Shown here: in pieces, positions 1-8,002 of the stretch
How positions within the stretch are numbered: the first letter of the stretch is position 1
Layout: each line of letters starts with the position of its first letter
Source of the DNA: Pseudomonas sp. GM49
Lineage (GTDB): Bacteria > Pseudomonadota > Gammaproteobacteria > Pseudomonadales > Pseudomonadaceae
Reading direction: 5' to 3'
Assembly (NCBI RefSeq): GCF_000282355.1
Contig: NZ_AKJL01000337.1
Location: 1-41,562 of the forward strand
DNA length: 41,562 bases
Made by a program: the position numbers and the translations under genes
Notes under the pieces: generated by a model
The model's input: the letters and a program-made list of their open reading frames with translations, nothing else
The model's database searches: none
What the model was told of the DNA's origin: nothing

Positions 1-375
1 CCGATCGGCTGGCTGGCCGATCCAGGCCATCCGCTGCGCGGCCGGCGGCAGGCTCCAGTGCGGCGCCCCGGGTGGCGCATGCGGACCGTAACTGGCCGGC
101 GGATTGCTTTGCGCATGGCACGTTGCACAGGGCAACCCGGCCGAACCCTTGCCGTCCATGCCACGCACGACATTCATGGCGTGAGGCACCCCGGCATCGA
201 ATTGCAGCGGCGAATCACCGGGAATGTGGCAGTTCTGGCAACGGGGGCTCTGGAAGACTTTCTGCACGGTGTCGAACGCCTGCAAGGCCTCGCGGTCATC
301 GGCGAACACGTGCGATGCGTAGGCTATGAGACAGACCAGGATCACCGCCCCAAGCAACCAATGATGTCGTTTCAT
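1..375 (-). CDS. Di-haem c-type cytochrome, partial (electron acceptor of the molybdenum hydroxylase)
   Basis: Only the first 125 codons are in the window; the gene runs off the left edge. The ATG is at 375, one base after the stop of the molybdopterin subunit, so the two are translationally linked. Residues 5-25 form a hydrophobic export signal or anchor (HWLLGAVILVCLIAYASHVF). Two haem-binding CxxCH motifs are visible, CQNCH at 46-50 and CATCH at 83-87, so the mature protein is periplasmic or membrane-attached. In isoquinoline 1-oxidoreductase-like and nicotinate hydroxylase-like systems a cytochrome c takes electrons from the 2Fe-2S subunit and passes them to the respiratory chain; the same role is inferred here from position. 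The C-terminal part, which may hold a further haem motif, cannot be seen. Confidence 0.85.
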   Translation of the reverse strand, partial: MKRHHWLLGAVILVCLIAYASHVFADDREALQAFDTVQKVFQSPRCQNCHIPGDSPLQFDAGVPHAMNVVRGMDGKGSAGLPCATCHAQSNPPASYGPHAPPGAPHWSLPPAAQRMAWIGQPADR

Positions 376-376
376 C

Positions 377-2545
377 TCACACCCCCGACAACTGCAACGG
401 CAGCTCGCGCAGGCGCTGTCCGGTCAGGGCAAAGACCGCATTGGCCACCGCCGGCGCCGTGGGTGGCACACCGGCTTCGCCGATACCGCCGGGTTTGTCG
501 CTGCTGGGCACGATATGCACTTCGACCACCGGCATTTCGTTGAGCCGCAGCACCTGATAGTCGTGATAGTTGGACTGCACCACCTGCCCGTCCTTGAGCG
601 TCAGTTTGCTGTGCAAGGCGAAGCCGAGGCCAAAGGTGATGCACGATTCCATCTGCGCCGCGATGCTCTGTGGGTTGACTGCAATGCCGCAGTCCACCGC
701 GCACACCACTCGGTGCACACGGATGGCGAGGTTGTCCTGGGACACCTCGGCCACCTGAGCCACATAGCTGCCAAATGACTCATGCACCGCCACACCCAGC
801 GCATGGCCATCCGGCAGAGGCGCCTTCCAGTTGGCCTTCTCCACCGCGAGGTTCAGCACACCGAGGTGGCGCGGATGGTCCTTGAGCAAGGTGCGTCGAT
901 AGTCCACTGGATCCTTGCCGGCCGCCGTGGCCAGCTCATCGATCAGCGACTCCATGACAAACGCGGTGTGGGTGTGCCCCACCGAACGCAGCCACAACAC
1001 GCTGATGCCGGTTTTCGGTGAGTGCAGTTCGATCTGGTGATTGGCCAGTCCTTCGATGTAGGGGCTATCGGCCACGCCTTCGACCGAGGTCTTGTCGATC
1101 CCGTCCTTGACCATGGTCGCTTCAAGCGAGGTCCCGGCCATGATCGACTGTCCGACCATCACATGCTTCCAGGCCAGCGGCAGGCCGTCGGCGCCCAGCC
1201 CGATACGCGCATGGTGCAGGAACGCCGAGCGGTAATAGCCGCCACGGATGTCATCCTCCCGCGCCCACACGGTTTTCACCGGCCCACCGGCGGCCTTGGC
1301 GACATACACCGCTTCGCTGACGAAATCCGACGTCGGATTGGCCCGTCGCCCGAAGCCGCCACCGAGAAACTCGGTATGGATCTCGACCTGTTCCGGCTTG
1401 AGCCCGGTGATTGTCCCGGCGACCATCTGGTCCAGGGTCTGGAACTGGGTGCCGGTCCAGATTTCGCATTTGTCCTTGGTGATGCTCACCGTACAGTTCA
1501 AAGGTTCCATCGGCGCGTGGGCCAGATAAGGCACGCTGTATTCGGCGTCGATGGTCTTTGCCGCTTTCGCCAGCGCAGCCTGGGTATCGCCCGCCTGACC
1601 GGCGTTCAGGCCGGGGGTGGTGGCGAGTTTGCGGAAGGTTTCCAGTAGCGCCTGACTGTCGAGCCCGGCGTTCGGTCCCGGGTTCCACTGGATTTTCAGC
1701 GCATCGCGCCCCAGCTTCGCCGCCCAGTAATGATCGGCAATCACCGCGATACCCGTCGGCACTTGCACCACTTTATGCACGCCCGGAATCGCCAGCGCTT
1801 CGGCGCCTTCAAAGGATTTGACGCTGCCACCGAAGGTGGGTGAACGGGCGACCATGGCGGTCATCAGGCCGTCGAACTGCACGTCCATACCGAACTTGGC
1901 CCGGCCGGTGATTTTTTCCGGGGTGTCCAGGCGCCTGGTGGGCTTGCCGATCAGCCGCCAGTCTTTCGCGTCCTTGAGTTTGATCGAGGCCGGGTCCGGC
2001 CGTGGCAATTGCCCCGCGTCATCCGCCAACTCGCCATAGGTGGCACGGTGCTCACCGGCAATGACCACTCCCGACTCTGTATGAATCTCCGATGGCGCAA
2101 CGTTGAAACGTTTGGCCGCCGCTTCGATCAACATCAAGCGCGCCGCCGCGCCGGCCAGGCGATAGCGGTCGAACTCCATCCAGGTCGAGGTCGAACCACC
2201 GGTGATCTGCATCCCGCCAAACCCGGCCATGCCGTAATCGGCGGCCGATGCAGGGGAATGCTCGACGCGGATCTTCGACCAGTCGGCGTCCAGTTCTTCG
2301 GCGATCAACATGGTCAGGCCGGTCCAGATGCCCTGGCCCATTTCCGAGTGCCCGAGCAGCACGGTGACGCTGTTGTCGTTGCCAATGCGCAGGAAGGCGT
2401 TTGGCGCAAACACGTTGCCCTGGTTTTCCGCGCCCATGGCGAAACGGTGGGCACCGGGCATGACAAACGCGACCACCAGCCCACCGCCCAGCACGGCACT
2501 GCCCTTGAGAAAACCACGGCGCGATAACGCATTGATGCTGTTCAT
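377..2545 (-). CDS. Molybdopterin-binding large subunit, isoquinoline 1-oxidoreductase beta-like
   Basis: This is a 722-residue xanthine-oxidase-family catalytic subunit. I place the start at ATG 2545 because it opens a twin-arginine signal (SRRGFLKG, residues 8-15, followed by a hydrophobic stretch); the open frame extends further upstream but only over the neighbouring gene. The sequence has the long molybdopterin-binding regions of IorB-type enzymes (for example GHSEMGQGIWTGL near the N-terminus and EFLGGGFGRR in the middle). The C-terminal GGIGEAGVPP contains the glutamate (about residue 690) that acts as catalytic base in this family. The Tat signal suggests a folded, cofactor-loaded enzyme exported with its small subunit. 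Substrate is unknown: aromatic N-heterocycles or aldehydes are both possible. It follows the 2Fe-2S gene by 25 bp and precedes the cytochrome gene by 1 bp. Confidence 0.9.
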   Translation of the reverse strand: MNSINALSRRGFLKGSAVLGGGLVVAFVMPGAHRFAMGAENQGNVFAPNAFLRIGNDNSVTVLLGHSEMGQGIWTGLTMLIAEELDADWSKIRVEHSPASAADYGMAGFGGMQITGGSTSTWMEFDRYRLAGAAARLMLIEAAAKRFNVAPSEIHTESGVVIAGEHRATYGELADDAGQLPRPDPASIKLKDAKDWRLIGKPTRRLDTPEKITGRAKFGMDVQFDGLMTAMVARSPTFGGSVKSFEGAEALAIPGVHKVVQVPTGIAVIADHYWAAKLGRDALKIQWNPGPNAGLDSQALLETFRKLATTPGLNAGQAGDTQAALAKAAKTIDAEYSVPYLAHAPMEPLNCTVSITKDKCEIWTGTQFQTLDQMVAGTITGLKPEQVEIHTEFLGGGFGRRANPTSDFVSEAVYVAKAAGGPVKTVWAREDDIRGGYYRSAFLHHARIGLGADGLPLAWKHVMVGQSIMAGTSLEATMVKDGIDKTSVEGVADSPYIEGLANHQIELHSPKTGISVLWLRSVGHTHTAFVMESLIDELATAAGKDPVDYRRTLLKDHPRHLGVLNLAVEKANWKAPLPDGHALGVAVHESFGSYVAQVAEVSQDNLAIRVHRVVCAVDCGIAVNPQSIAAQMESCITFGLGFALHSKLTLKDGQVVQSNYHDYQVLRLNEMPVVEVHIVPSSDKPGGIGEAGVPPTAPAVANAVFALTGQRLRELPLQLSGV

Positions 2546-2570
2546 GGCACAAGCTCCCTTCAACCCGGCC

Positions 2571-3026
2571 TCAACCCAGCTCGGCGGCGCGTTTGACCGC
2601 TGCGCGAATCCGCGGGTACGTGCCGCAACGGCAGATGTTGCCGGACAGTGCCTGATCGATGTCGCTGTCGGTCGGTTTCGGAATTTTCGCCAGCAACGCC
2701 GCCGCCGACATGATCTGCCCGGACTGACAATAGCCACACTGGACCACGTCAAGTTCCGCCCAGGCCTGTTGAACCGGGTGCGAACCGTCCGCAGACAGGC
2801 CTTCGATGGTGAGAATTTTCTGCCCTTGGGCCACGGCCGTGGCCGGCGTGATACAGGCGCGCCGCGGAGCGCCGTCGACATGCACGGTGCAGGCCCCGCA
2901 TTGGGCTATGCCACAGCCGAATTTGGTGCCGGTGAGGTGGGCGACATCGCGCAAGACCCAGAGCAGCGGCATGTCGGCGGGGACATCCAGCTCCTGATCC
3001 TGGCCATTGATGTTCAGGGTCAGCAT
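2571..3026 (-). CDS. 2Fe-2S small subunit, isoquinoline 1-oxidoreductase alpha-like
   Basis: A 151-residue two-cluster ferredoxin subunit of a molybdenum hydroxylase. The plant-type 2Fe-2S cluster cysteines are C38, C43, C46 and C58 (GCGIAQCGACTV), and the second, helical cluster has C97, C100, C132 and C134 (QCGYCQSGQ, NICRCG). Length and spacing match IorA and the small subunits of nicotinate dehydrogenases. The start at ATG 3026 is chosen because the family begins with a beta-strand like LTLNINGQ; the open frame reaches 3146 but that extension has no family similarity. It is the first gene of the operon and carries electrons from the molybdenum site to the cytochrome. Confidence 0.92.
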   Translation of the reverse strand: MLTLNINGQDQELDVPADMPLLWVLRDVAHLTGTKFGCGIAQCGACTVHVDGAPRRACITPATAVAQGQKILTIEGLSADGSHPVQQAWAELDVVQCGYCQSGQIMSAAALLAKIPKPTDSDIDQALSGNICRCGTYPRIRAAVKRAAELG

Positions 3027-3349
3027 GGCGCAGTTCCTCAGACTCACGGTGACCTGAAGGGGCGTCGCTGCGGCCTTGTAAAGCCTGCGCGCGCCTCGGG
3101 CTATCCCTTCAGCTAAGCGCAGATTTGCCGGCAGGCCGTGGTGCATCGACCACCGGTCATGAAAAAGCCGCCTCTAAGGGCGGCCATGGAATCGCTCGCC
3201 AGCGCCTCGGCCTCACCACACAGACAGTCTTTTTGACTACGTTTACGCAACACTGGGGCAAATTTGTCGATCTACGGTACGGCCAGACGACCAGAGGCTG
3301 ACTACGCTGAAAGTCCGGAACATGCGCAATCTGCAGAGGAGTTGGCACC
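3027..3349. other. Intergenic region between the hydroxylase operon and a VOC gene
   Basis: This 323-bp divergent region contains no convincing gene. It should hold the promoter of the minus-strand hydroxylase operon and that of the plus-strand VOC gene, but I cannot assign good -35/-10 pairs. The only clear structure is a minus-strand terminator-like hairpin at 3162-3184, listed separately. Short ORFs crossing the region are not supported by codon use or ribosome-binding sites. Confidence 0.5.
3162..3184 (-). terminator. Terminator-like hairpin on the minus strand, no obvious parent gene
   Basis: Read on the minus strand, GCCGCC pairs with GGCGGC across a 6-nt loop and is followed at once by five T residues, the form of a Rho-independent terminator. 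It lies 136 bp upstream of the hydroxylase operon start, with no minus-strand coding gene feeding into it. It could end a short transcript started between about 3190 and 3350, act as an attenuator in the operon leader, or be fortuitous. Confidence 0.45.
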
Positions 3350-3853
3350 ATGCAACGCGTACAAAAACTCACGCCCTGCCTGTGGTTCGACGATCAGGCC
3401 GAAGCGGCGGCGAAATTCTATTGCTCGATCTTCGATCATTCGAAAATCACTGCCGTCACCTATTACGGCCACGCCGGTTTCGAGTTCCACGGCCGGCCTG
3501 AAGGTTCGGTCATGACCGTCAGCTTCGAGCTTGACGGGCAGAGTTTCACCGGCCTCAACGGCGGGCCGATGTTCAAGTTCAGTGAGGCGGTTTCGTTTCA
3601 GGTCAATTGTCTGTCTCAGGAAGAAGTCGACCATTACTGGGGCAACCTGTCGGCCGGTGGTGCGCCCGAGGCCCAGCAATGCGGTTGGCTCAAGGACAAG
3701 TTCGGGCTGTCGTGGCAGATCGTCCCCGTCGCGATGATGGACATGATCAAAGACCCCGACACGAAAAAATCCCAACGGGCCATGCAGGCGATGATGCAGA
3801 TGAAAAAACTCGATATTGCGACGTTGCAACGCGCCTTTGACGGCGAGAGCTAA
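3350..3853 (+). CDS. PhnB-like VOC-family protein
   Basis: A 167-residue protein of the vicinal oxygen chelate superfamily, of the type often annotated as 3-demethylubiquinone-9 3-methyltransferase-like or PhnB. It begins TPCLWFDDQAEAAAKFYCSI, the usual first beta-alpha unit, and later has FTGLNGGPMFKFSEAVSFQV and GWLKDKFGLSWQIVP, both standard landmarks of this family. A GAGGAG ribosome-binding site precedes ATG 3350. No enzyme activity is established for most members, so I call only the fold. An AraC regulator follows 33 bp downstream on the same strand and may be cotranscribed. Confidence 0.85.
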   Translation: MQRVQKLTPCLWFDDQAEAAAKFYCSIFDHSKITAVTYYGHAGFEFHGRPEGSVMTVSFELDGQSFTGLNGGPMFKFSEAVSFQVNCLSQEEVDHYWGNLSAGGAPEAQQCGWLKDKFGLSWQIVPVAMMDMIKDPDTKKSQRAMQAMMQMKKLDIATLQRAFDGES

Positions 3854-3886
3854 TACACTCGGACGCTGACCTGCCGAGGAGTGAGC

Positions 3887-4720
3887 ATGAAGCACGCCGT
3901 TGCCAAAAACGCCGACAAGGCCCCGCGCTTCTGGCGCGATGACGCCCTGCCCTTCATCGAGGCCCGCTCCATCGCCGACGGGCGCGAAGTCTGTTACACC
4001 CGGCACGCCCACGAGCACTTTTCCATCGGGGCTATCACTGCCGGGCACAGCACCTATCTCCACGAGCAGTCGGCATACGAGGTCAGCGTCGGCACGGTCG
4101 TGCTGATGAACCCCGGCGACGTCCACGCCTGCAACCCGATCGAAGACCAACCCTGGTCGTACCTGATGCTGTACGTCGATACGCCGTGGCTGACCGATTT
4201 GCAGCATCAGCTCGGGTTCAGCGATGACGCGGCGTTTCGCCGCTTTTCGCTGACCCACACCCGGGACGCCCAGCTGTTTGCCGGCCTCGCGGGCTTGTAT
4301 GAGGTACTGGTCGATCCACAGCAAGACGTGCTGCGCAAACACAGCGTGGCCGTGGAATTCTTTACTGAAGTTCAGCTACGACTCAACCCGGTCGATCAGC
4401 CGCTGCGCGAACCCAATTTCAAGCTGGAGCGTGCTGCCGATTACATCCGCGAGCACTGCACGCAAACCCTGAAGCTCGAAGACATTTGCGAGGCGGCACA
4501 ACTGTCACCGTCCTACCTGATCCGCGCCTTCAAACAGCATTACGGCATGACGCCCCACGCGTTCCTGGTGAACCGGCGCATCCAGTTCGCCCAGGATCAA
4601 TTGCGCAGCGGCAAGCTGATTGCGGACGTGGCACTGGAAGCGGGGTTCGCCGATCAGGCGCATTTTCAACGGGCATTCAAACAGCATTTGGCAGCGACAC
4701 CGGGGCAGTATCGCGGCTGA
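3887..4720 (+). CDS. AraC-family transcriptional regulator with cupin-type sensor domain
   Basis: A 277-residue regulator. Residues 1-170 form an AraC-type ligand-binding barrel (HAHEHFSIGAITAGHSTYLH, then VVLMNPGDVHACNP). The last 95 residues carry the two helix-turn-helix motifs, with LEDICEAAQLSPSYLIRAFK in the first and IADVALEAGFADQAHFQRAFK in the second. I prefer ATG 3887 over the in-frame GTG 3881, because the GAGGA site at 3876-3880 touches the GTG but sits six bases from the ATG. It converges on a LysE-family exporter, a pairing common in pseudomonads, so it probably controls amino-acid export; the effector is unknown. Confidence 0.9.
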   Translation: MKHAVAKNADKAPRFWRDDALPFIEARSIADGREVCYTRHAHEHFSIGAITAGHSTYLHEQSAYEVSVGTVVLMNPGDVHACNPIEDQPWSYLMLYVDTPWLTDLQHQLGFSDDAAFRRFSLTHTRDAQLFAGLAGLYEVLVDPQQDVLRKHSVAVEFFTEVQLRLNPVDQPLREPNFKLERAADYIREHCTQTLKLEDICEAAQLSPSYLIRAFKQHYGMTPHAFLVNRRIQFAQDQLRSGKLIADVALEAGFADQAHFQRAFKQHLAATPGQYRG

Positions 4721-4729
4721 ATCCGAGGC

Positions 4730-4783
4730 TTTGGCCAGATCTGTGGCTTTGGTTGAGTCTGTGTCTTTGGCTGAATCTGTGGC
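4730..4783 (+). repeat. Three tandem copies of an 18-bp unit
   Basis: Three adjacent imperfect copies of an 18-bp unit like TTTGGCTGAATCTGTGGC begin 10 bp after the araC-type stop codon and run directly into a REP doublet. Copies differ by two to five bases. The unit length would keep frame if translated, but no gene covers it. Confidence 0.8.
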
Positions 4784-4899
4784 GAGGGGGCTTGCCCCCG
4801 TTGGGGCTGCGAAGCAGCCCCAGCATTCCTTCAGTCATACTCTGCATGCAGGTTTTACGACGGCTTCGCCGCCGAACGGGGGCAAGCCCCCTCGCCACA
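4779..4899. repeat. REP doublet, GGCGAGGGGGCTTGCCCCC family
   Basis: Two inverted copies of a palindromic element (core GGCGAGGGGGCTTGCCCCC) flank about 70 bp that itself includes a small hairpin (GGGGCTGCGAAGCAGCCCC). It lies between the convergent araC-type and lysE genes, the usual place for a REPIN, and could stop transcripts from both sides. A second copy of this family is at 20838-20957. Confidence 0.85.
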
Positions 4900-4918
4900 A
4901 TTTCCGTGTTGATTGCAG

Positions 4919-5506
4919 TTACGGCAACAACAGGTACACCGCACTCACCACCAGCAGCAACGCCATGACGCGATTGAACAGGCGCATGCCGGCCGAGTTG
5001 TTCAGGAAGCCACGCAGAAAGGTCCCGGCATAAGCCCAGCAACCGACCGACGCATAGCAGATCACCAGATAAATCGCAGCGAATTGCCAGACCAGGCGCG
5101 CCTCGCCATCGGCGACAAACGCGCCCATGCCGGCCACGCAGGCCAGCCAGGCCTTCGGATTGAGCCATTGCATGATGGCGCCATACAGCATCGACGGGGC
5201 TTGCGCCGATTCGCTGGCTTGCACCTGCCCATTGTCGGCTGCCAGCTTGAAGGCCATGTACAACAGAAAGGCTACGCCCGCCCATTGCACCCCCTGCGTC
5301 AGCGCCGGCCACTGTTGCAACAGCTCATGCAGGCCCAGCCCCATCAGCACCAACAGCAAGACAAACCCCAGCGTGGCCCCGGCCACGTGGCGCTGGCTGG
5401 CCCGGAAGCCAAACCGCGCGCCAGAGCTCAACGCCACAATGTTGACCGGCCCCGGCGTGATGGAAGCGACCAGCGCAAACGCCGCCATGGACATCATCAG
5501 ACTCAT
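4919..5506 (-). CDS. LysE/RhtB-family amino-acid exporter
   Basis: A 195-residue inner-membrane protein with about six hydrophobic segments. The N-terminus MSLMMSMAAFALVASITPGP contains the family signature TPGPVN, and GFRASQRHVAGATLGF follows as in LysE/RhtB translocators. I choose ATG 5506 over the longer frame starting at 5545 because an AAGAAGG site lies just upstream and the family begins at this point. It converges with the AraC regulator at 3887-4720, its likely regulator. The exported amino acid cannot be told from sequence. Confidence 0.88.
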   Translation of the reverse strand: MSLMMSMAAFALVASITPGPVNIVALSSGARFGFRASQRHVAGATLGFVLLLVLMGLGLHELLQQWPALTQGVQWAGVAFLLYMAFKLAADNGQVQASESAQAPSMLYGAIMQWLNPKAWLACVAGMGAFVADGEARLVWQFAAIYLVICYASVGCWAYAGTFLRGFLNNSAGMRLFNRVMALLLVVSAVYLLLP

Positions 5507-5593
5507 TGCACACCTTCTTTCCATCGAGTTGAACAAGGCCCTCAAGGTAAAGAGCCGAGCGGCTCGCGTATTGAATAAAACTGCCCTGCATCG

Positions 5594-6925
5594 CTATGAG
5601 TAGTAACCCACGACACTTTTCACTTTGGTCAACGCAATGCGCAGTGAGTCCATGTCCACCGAGCCCAACGCCAGTCGTATCGCGTGCGGCACATGTGCGG
5701 AAATCGCAAAGGGCTCGGCCGGCGACACCGACACCTGCTCACGCATCAGTGCCATGGCGATCTGGTCGGCCCGGGCGTCTTCCGCCAACGGCAACCAGAT
5801 GAAGTAGGAATTCGGGTGACTGATGGTCCTGAGCCCCGCCAGCACCTCGCGGGCCAGGGCTTGCCGGGCCCGGGCGTCCGCACGTTTTTGCGACTCCAGC
5901 TGGATGACGGTGCCGTCGTCGAGCCAGGCCGTGGCGATGGCGGTCATCACGCCGGGGGTGTTCCAGGTGGTCGCCATGATGGTGCGCTCGAAGGCGGCGA
6001 TCCATTGCTCGGGTGCGGCGATGAAACCGACGCGCAACCCGGTAGCGATATTCTTCGACAGACCGGACACATACACCGTCCTCTCCGGCGCCAGCTCGGC
6101 CAACGGTGGCGGTACGTTTTCGGCCAGGAACGCATAGGCGGCGTCCTCGATGATCGTCAGGTCATGCTGGCGTGCTATCGCCACCAGTTGCTCGCGCTGA
6201 TCGGCGTCCATCACCCAGCCCAGCGGGTTATGCAAGGTTGGCATCGAGTAGACGGCCCGCACCGATCGGCTGCGGCAGAGTTTTGCCAGGGCGGGCAGGT
6301 CAGGCCCGGTATCCGTGACCGGAATGGGCAAGACTTCCAGATGCAGGGTTTCGGCCAGCGTCTTGAAACCGGGATAGGTCAGCGCATCAGCGGCAATCAC
6401 ATCGCCGGGCTTGAGCAGCGTCATCATCGTCACCGCCAGGCCATGCTGGGCGCCGCTGACGATCAACACCTGCCCGGCCGGCACGTTCAGCCCGCGATCG
6501 AGCAGATGGCGCGCGACCGAGGCCCGCTCATGCAAGCGCCCCGCGTGGGGCTGATAGCGCAGGAGCGCCTCCAGATCTCCGGACAACGCCAGTTGACGCA
6601 AGGCAGTGCGCAGCAGGTCGGCCTGACCGGGCAACGACGGGTAGTTGAAGTTCAGGTCAAGCATCCCCGCCGCCACCACGTGCTGCGAGATGCCCTGCCC
6701 CGGCGGCAGCGAGGTTTCCCTGACAAAGGTCCCGCGCCCGGTTTCGCCGCTGACCAGGCCCATGCCCTCCAGCTCGGCATACACCCGGCTGGCGGTGACC
6801 AGTGCCAACCCGTGCTCAGTGGCCAGTTGCCGGTGAGTCGGCAGGCGCGTGCCGGGCGGTAAACGCCCTGAACGGATGTCGGCGGCAAAGGCATCCACCA
6901 GCGTCTTGTAGCGAGATCGAGGCAT
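5594..6925 (-). CDS. MocR-type regulator (GntR helix-turn-helix fused to PLP aminotransferase)
   Basis: A 443-residue MocR/PdxR-family protein. The N-terminus is a GntR winged helix (YKTLVDAFAADIRSGRLPPG, then LPTHRQLATEHGLALVTASR). The rest is a fold-type I aminotransferase domain, with GAQHGLAVT, an internal DAL(T)YPGFK region and the PLP-lysine site SGLSKNIATGLRVGF. The frame also extends to a TTG at 6946, but ATG 6925 gives the usual short lead into the winged helix. The gene is divergent from an EamA exporter 74-90 bp away, the classic arrangement of a MocR regulator and its target. Such proteins usually sense PLP or an amino acid adduct. Confidence 0.9.
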   Translation of the reverse strand: MPRSRYKTLVDAFAADIRSGRLPPGTRLPTHRQLATEHGLALVTASRVYAELEGMGLVSGETGRGTFVRETSLPPGQGISQHVVAAGMLDLNFNYPSLPGQADLLRTALRQLALSGDLEALLRYQPHAGRLHERASVARHLLDRGLNVPAGQVLIVSGAQHGLAVTMMTLLKPGDVIAADALTYPGFKTLAETLHLEVLPIPVTDTGPDLPALAKLCRSRSVRAVYSMPTLHNPLGWVMDADQREQLVAIARQHDLTIIEDAAYAFLAENVPPPLAELAPERTVYVSGLSKNIATGLRVGFIAAPEQWIAAFERTIMATTWNTPGVMTAIATAWLDDGTVIQLESQKRADARARQALAREVLAGLRTISHPNSYFIWLPLAEDARADQIAMALMREQVSVSPAEPFAISAHVPHAIRLALGSVDMDSLRIALTKVKSVVGYYS

Positions 6926-6946
6926 GTCGAGATGTATCCATGACAA

Positions 6947-6985
6947 TTTTTTGATTGTATCGATAGTCGCTCATACGATGAGTTT
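6947..6985. promoter_or_regulatory. Candidate MocR operator in the divergent MocR/EamA region
   Basis: The short divergent intergenic region has two related 7-8-bp segments in the same orientation (read on minus: ATCGTAT and ATCGATAC) about nine bases apart. MocR regulators commonly bind direct repeats between themselves and the divergent target. The assignment is by position and pattern only. Confidence 0.35.
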
Positions 6986-6999
6986 CGTGCAATCAGACA

Positions 7000-7911
7000 A
7001 TGAGCGTGAGCCAAATGGAACGGACTTCGAACCTGCAACACCGGACACTGGAAAGCAGCACCAGCGGCTGGATCAACGGCCTGATCGGCGTGGTGATTTT
7101 CAGCGGCTCGCTGCCGGCAACACGGGTGGCGGTACTGGAGTTCGACCCGGTGTTCCTGACGGTCGCGCGCGCCACCATCGCTGCGGTCCTGGCCCTGTGC
7201 CTGCTGGGGTTATTCAAGGAAAAACGTCCGGCGCGCCAGCAACTGATACCGCTGACCATCGTGGCCCTGGGTGTGGTTATCGGGTTCCCCCTGTTGACCG
7301 CGCTGGCACTGCAATACGTGACGTCCGCGCACTCCATCGTCTTCGTCGGCCTGTTGCCCCTGGCGACTGCGGTGTTCGGCGTCCTGCGCGGCGGCGAGCG
7401 GCCACGGGCGGCGTTCTGGATTTTCTCGGTGCTGGGCAGTCTGCTGGTGGTCGGGTTTGCCCTGTCCCAAGGGCTGACCGCTTCCCCCCAAGGCGACATT
7501 CTGATGCTGCTGGCCATCCTCGCCTGCGGCCTGGGTTATGCCGAAGGCGCGAAGCTGTCGCGCACGCTCGGTGGCTGGCAGGTGATCAGCTGGGCGCTGG
7601 TGCTGTCGCTGCCGGTCGTGGCGGTGCTCAGCTGGATGCGCATGCCGGCTTCGTTCACCGGCATCAGCACGCCGGCCTGGTTCAGCCTGGCCTACGTCTC
7701 GCTGTTCAGCATGCTGATCGGTTTCGTGTTCTGGTATCGCGGGCTGGCCCAAGGAGGCATCGCCGCCGTTGGGCAATTGCAGCTGCTTCAGCCGTTTTTC
7801 GGGCTGACCCTGGCCGCCACCCTGCTGCATGAACATGTCAGTGTCGGCATGCTGGGTGTCACCGTTGCCGTGATCCTCTGCGTCGCCGGGGCGAAAAAGT
7901 TCGCCAAATAA
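7000..7911 (+). CDS. EamA/DMT-family exporter
   Basis: A 303-residue inner-membrane protein of the drug/metabolite transporter superfamily. It shows about ten hydrophobic segments in two EamA halves, for example GWINGLIGVVIFSGSLPATR at the start and FSMLIGFVFWYRGLAQGG in the second half. ATG 7000 is used; an in-frame ATG at 7015 is a real alternative, since neither has a strong ribosome-binding site. Divergent from a MocR regulator, so it probably exports an amino acid or related metabolite under that control. Substrate unknown. Confidence 0.85.
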   Translation: MSVSQMERTSNLQHRTLESSTSGWINGLIGVVIFSGSLPATRVAVLEFDPVFLTVARATIAAVLALCLLGLFKEKRPARQQLIPLTIVALGVVIGFPLLTALALQYVTSAHSIVFVGLLPLATAVFGVLRGGERPRAAFWIFSVLGSLLVVGFALSQGLTASPQGDILMLLAILACGLGYAEGAKLSRTLGGWQVISWALVLSLPVVAVLSWMRMPASFTGISTPAWFSLAYVSLFSMLIGFVFWYRGLAQGGIAAVGQLQLLQPFFGLTLAATLLHEHVSVGMLGVTVAVILCVAGAKKFAK

Positions 7912-7921
7912 TCCCTGGTAC

Positions 7922-7958
7922 GGTGGTTTAGACCCATGACTGTATGGGTCTGGCCACC
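7922..7958. promoter_or_regulatory. Long inverted repeat between EamA and LysE genes
   Basis: AGACCCAT at 7930-7937 pairs perfectly with ATGGGTCT at 7944-7951 around a 6-nt loop, and GGTGG (7922-7926) pairs with CCACC (7954-7958) outside a small internal loop. No T-run follows on either strand, so this reads more like an operator or leader hairpin than an intrinsic terminator. It ends 44 bp before the LysE-family start. Confidence 0.5.
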
Positions 7959-8002
7959 CGTGAGCTGTGATAAAAATAGCGCTCTTGCTTCAGGAGCCCA
8001 CC

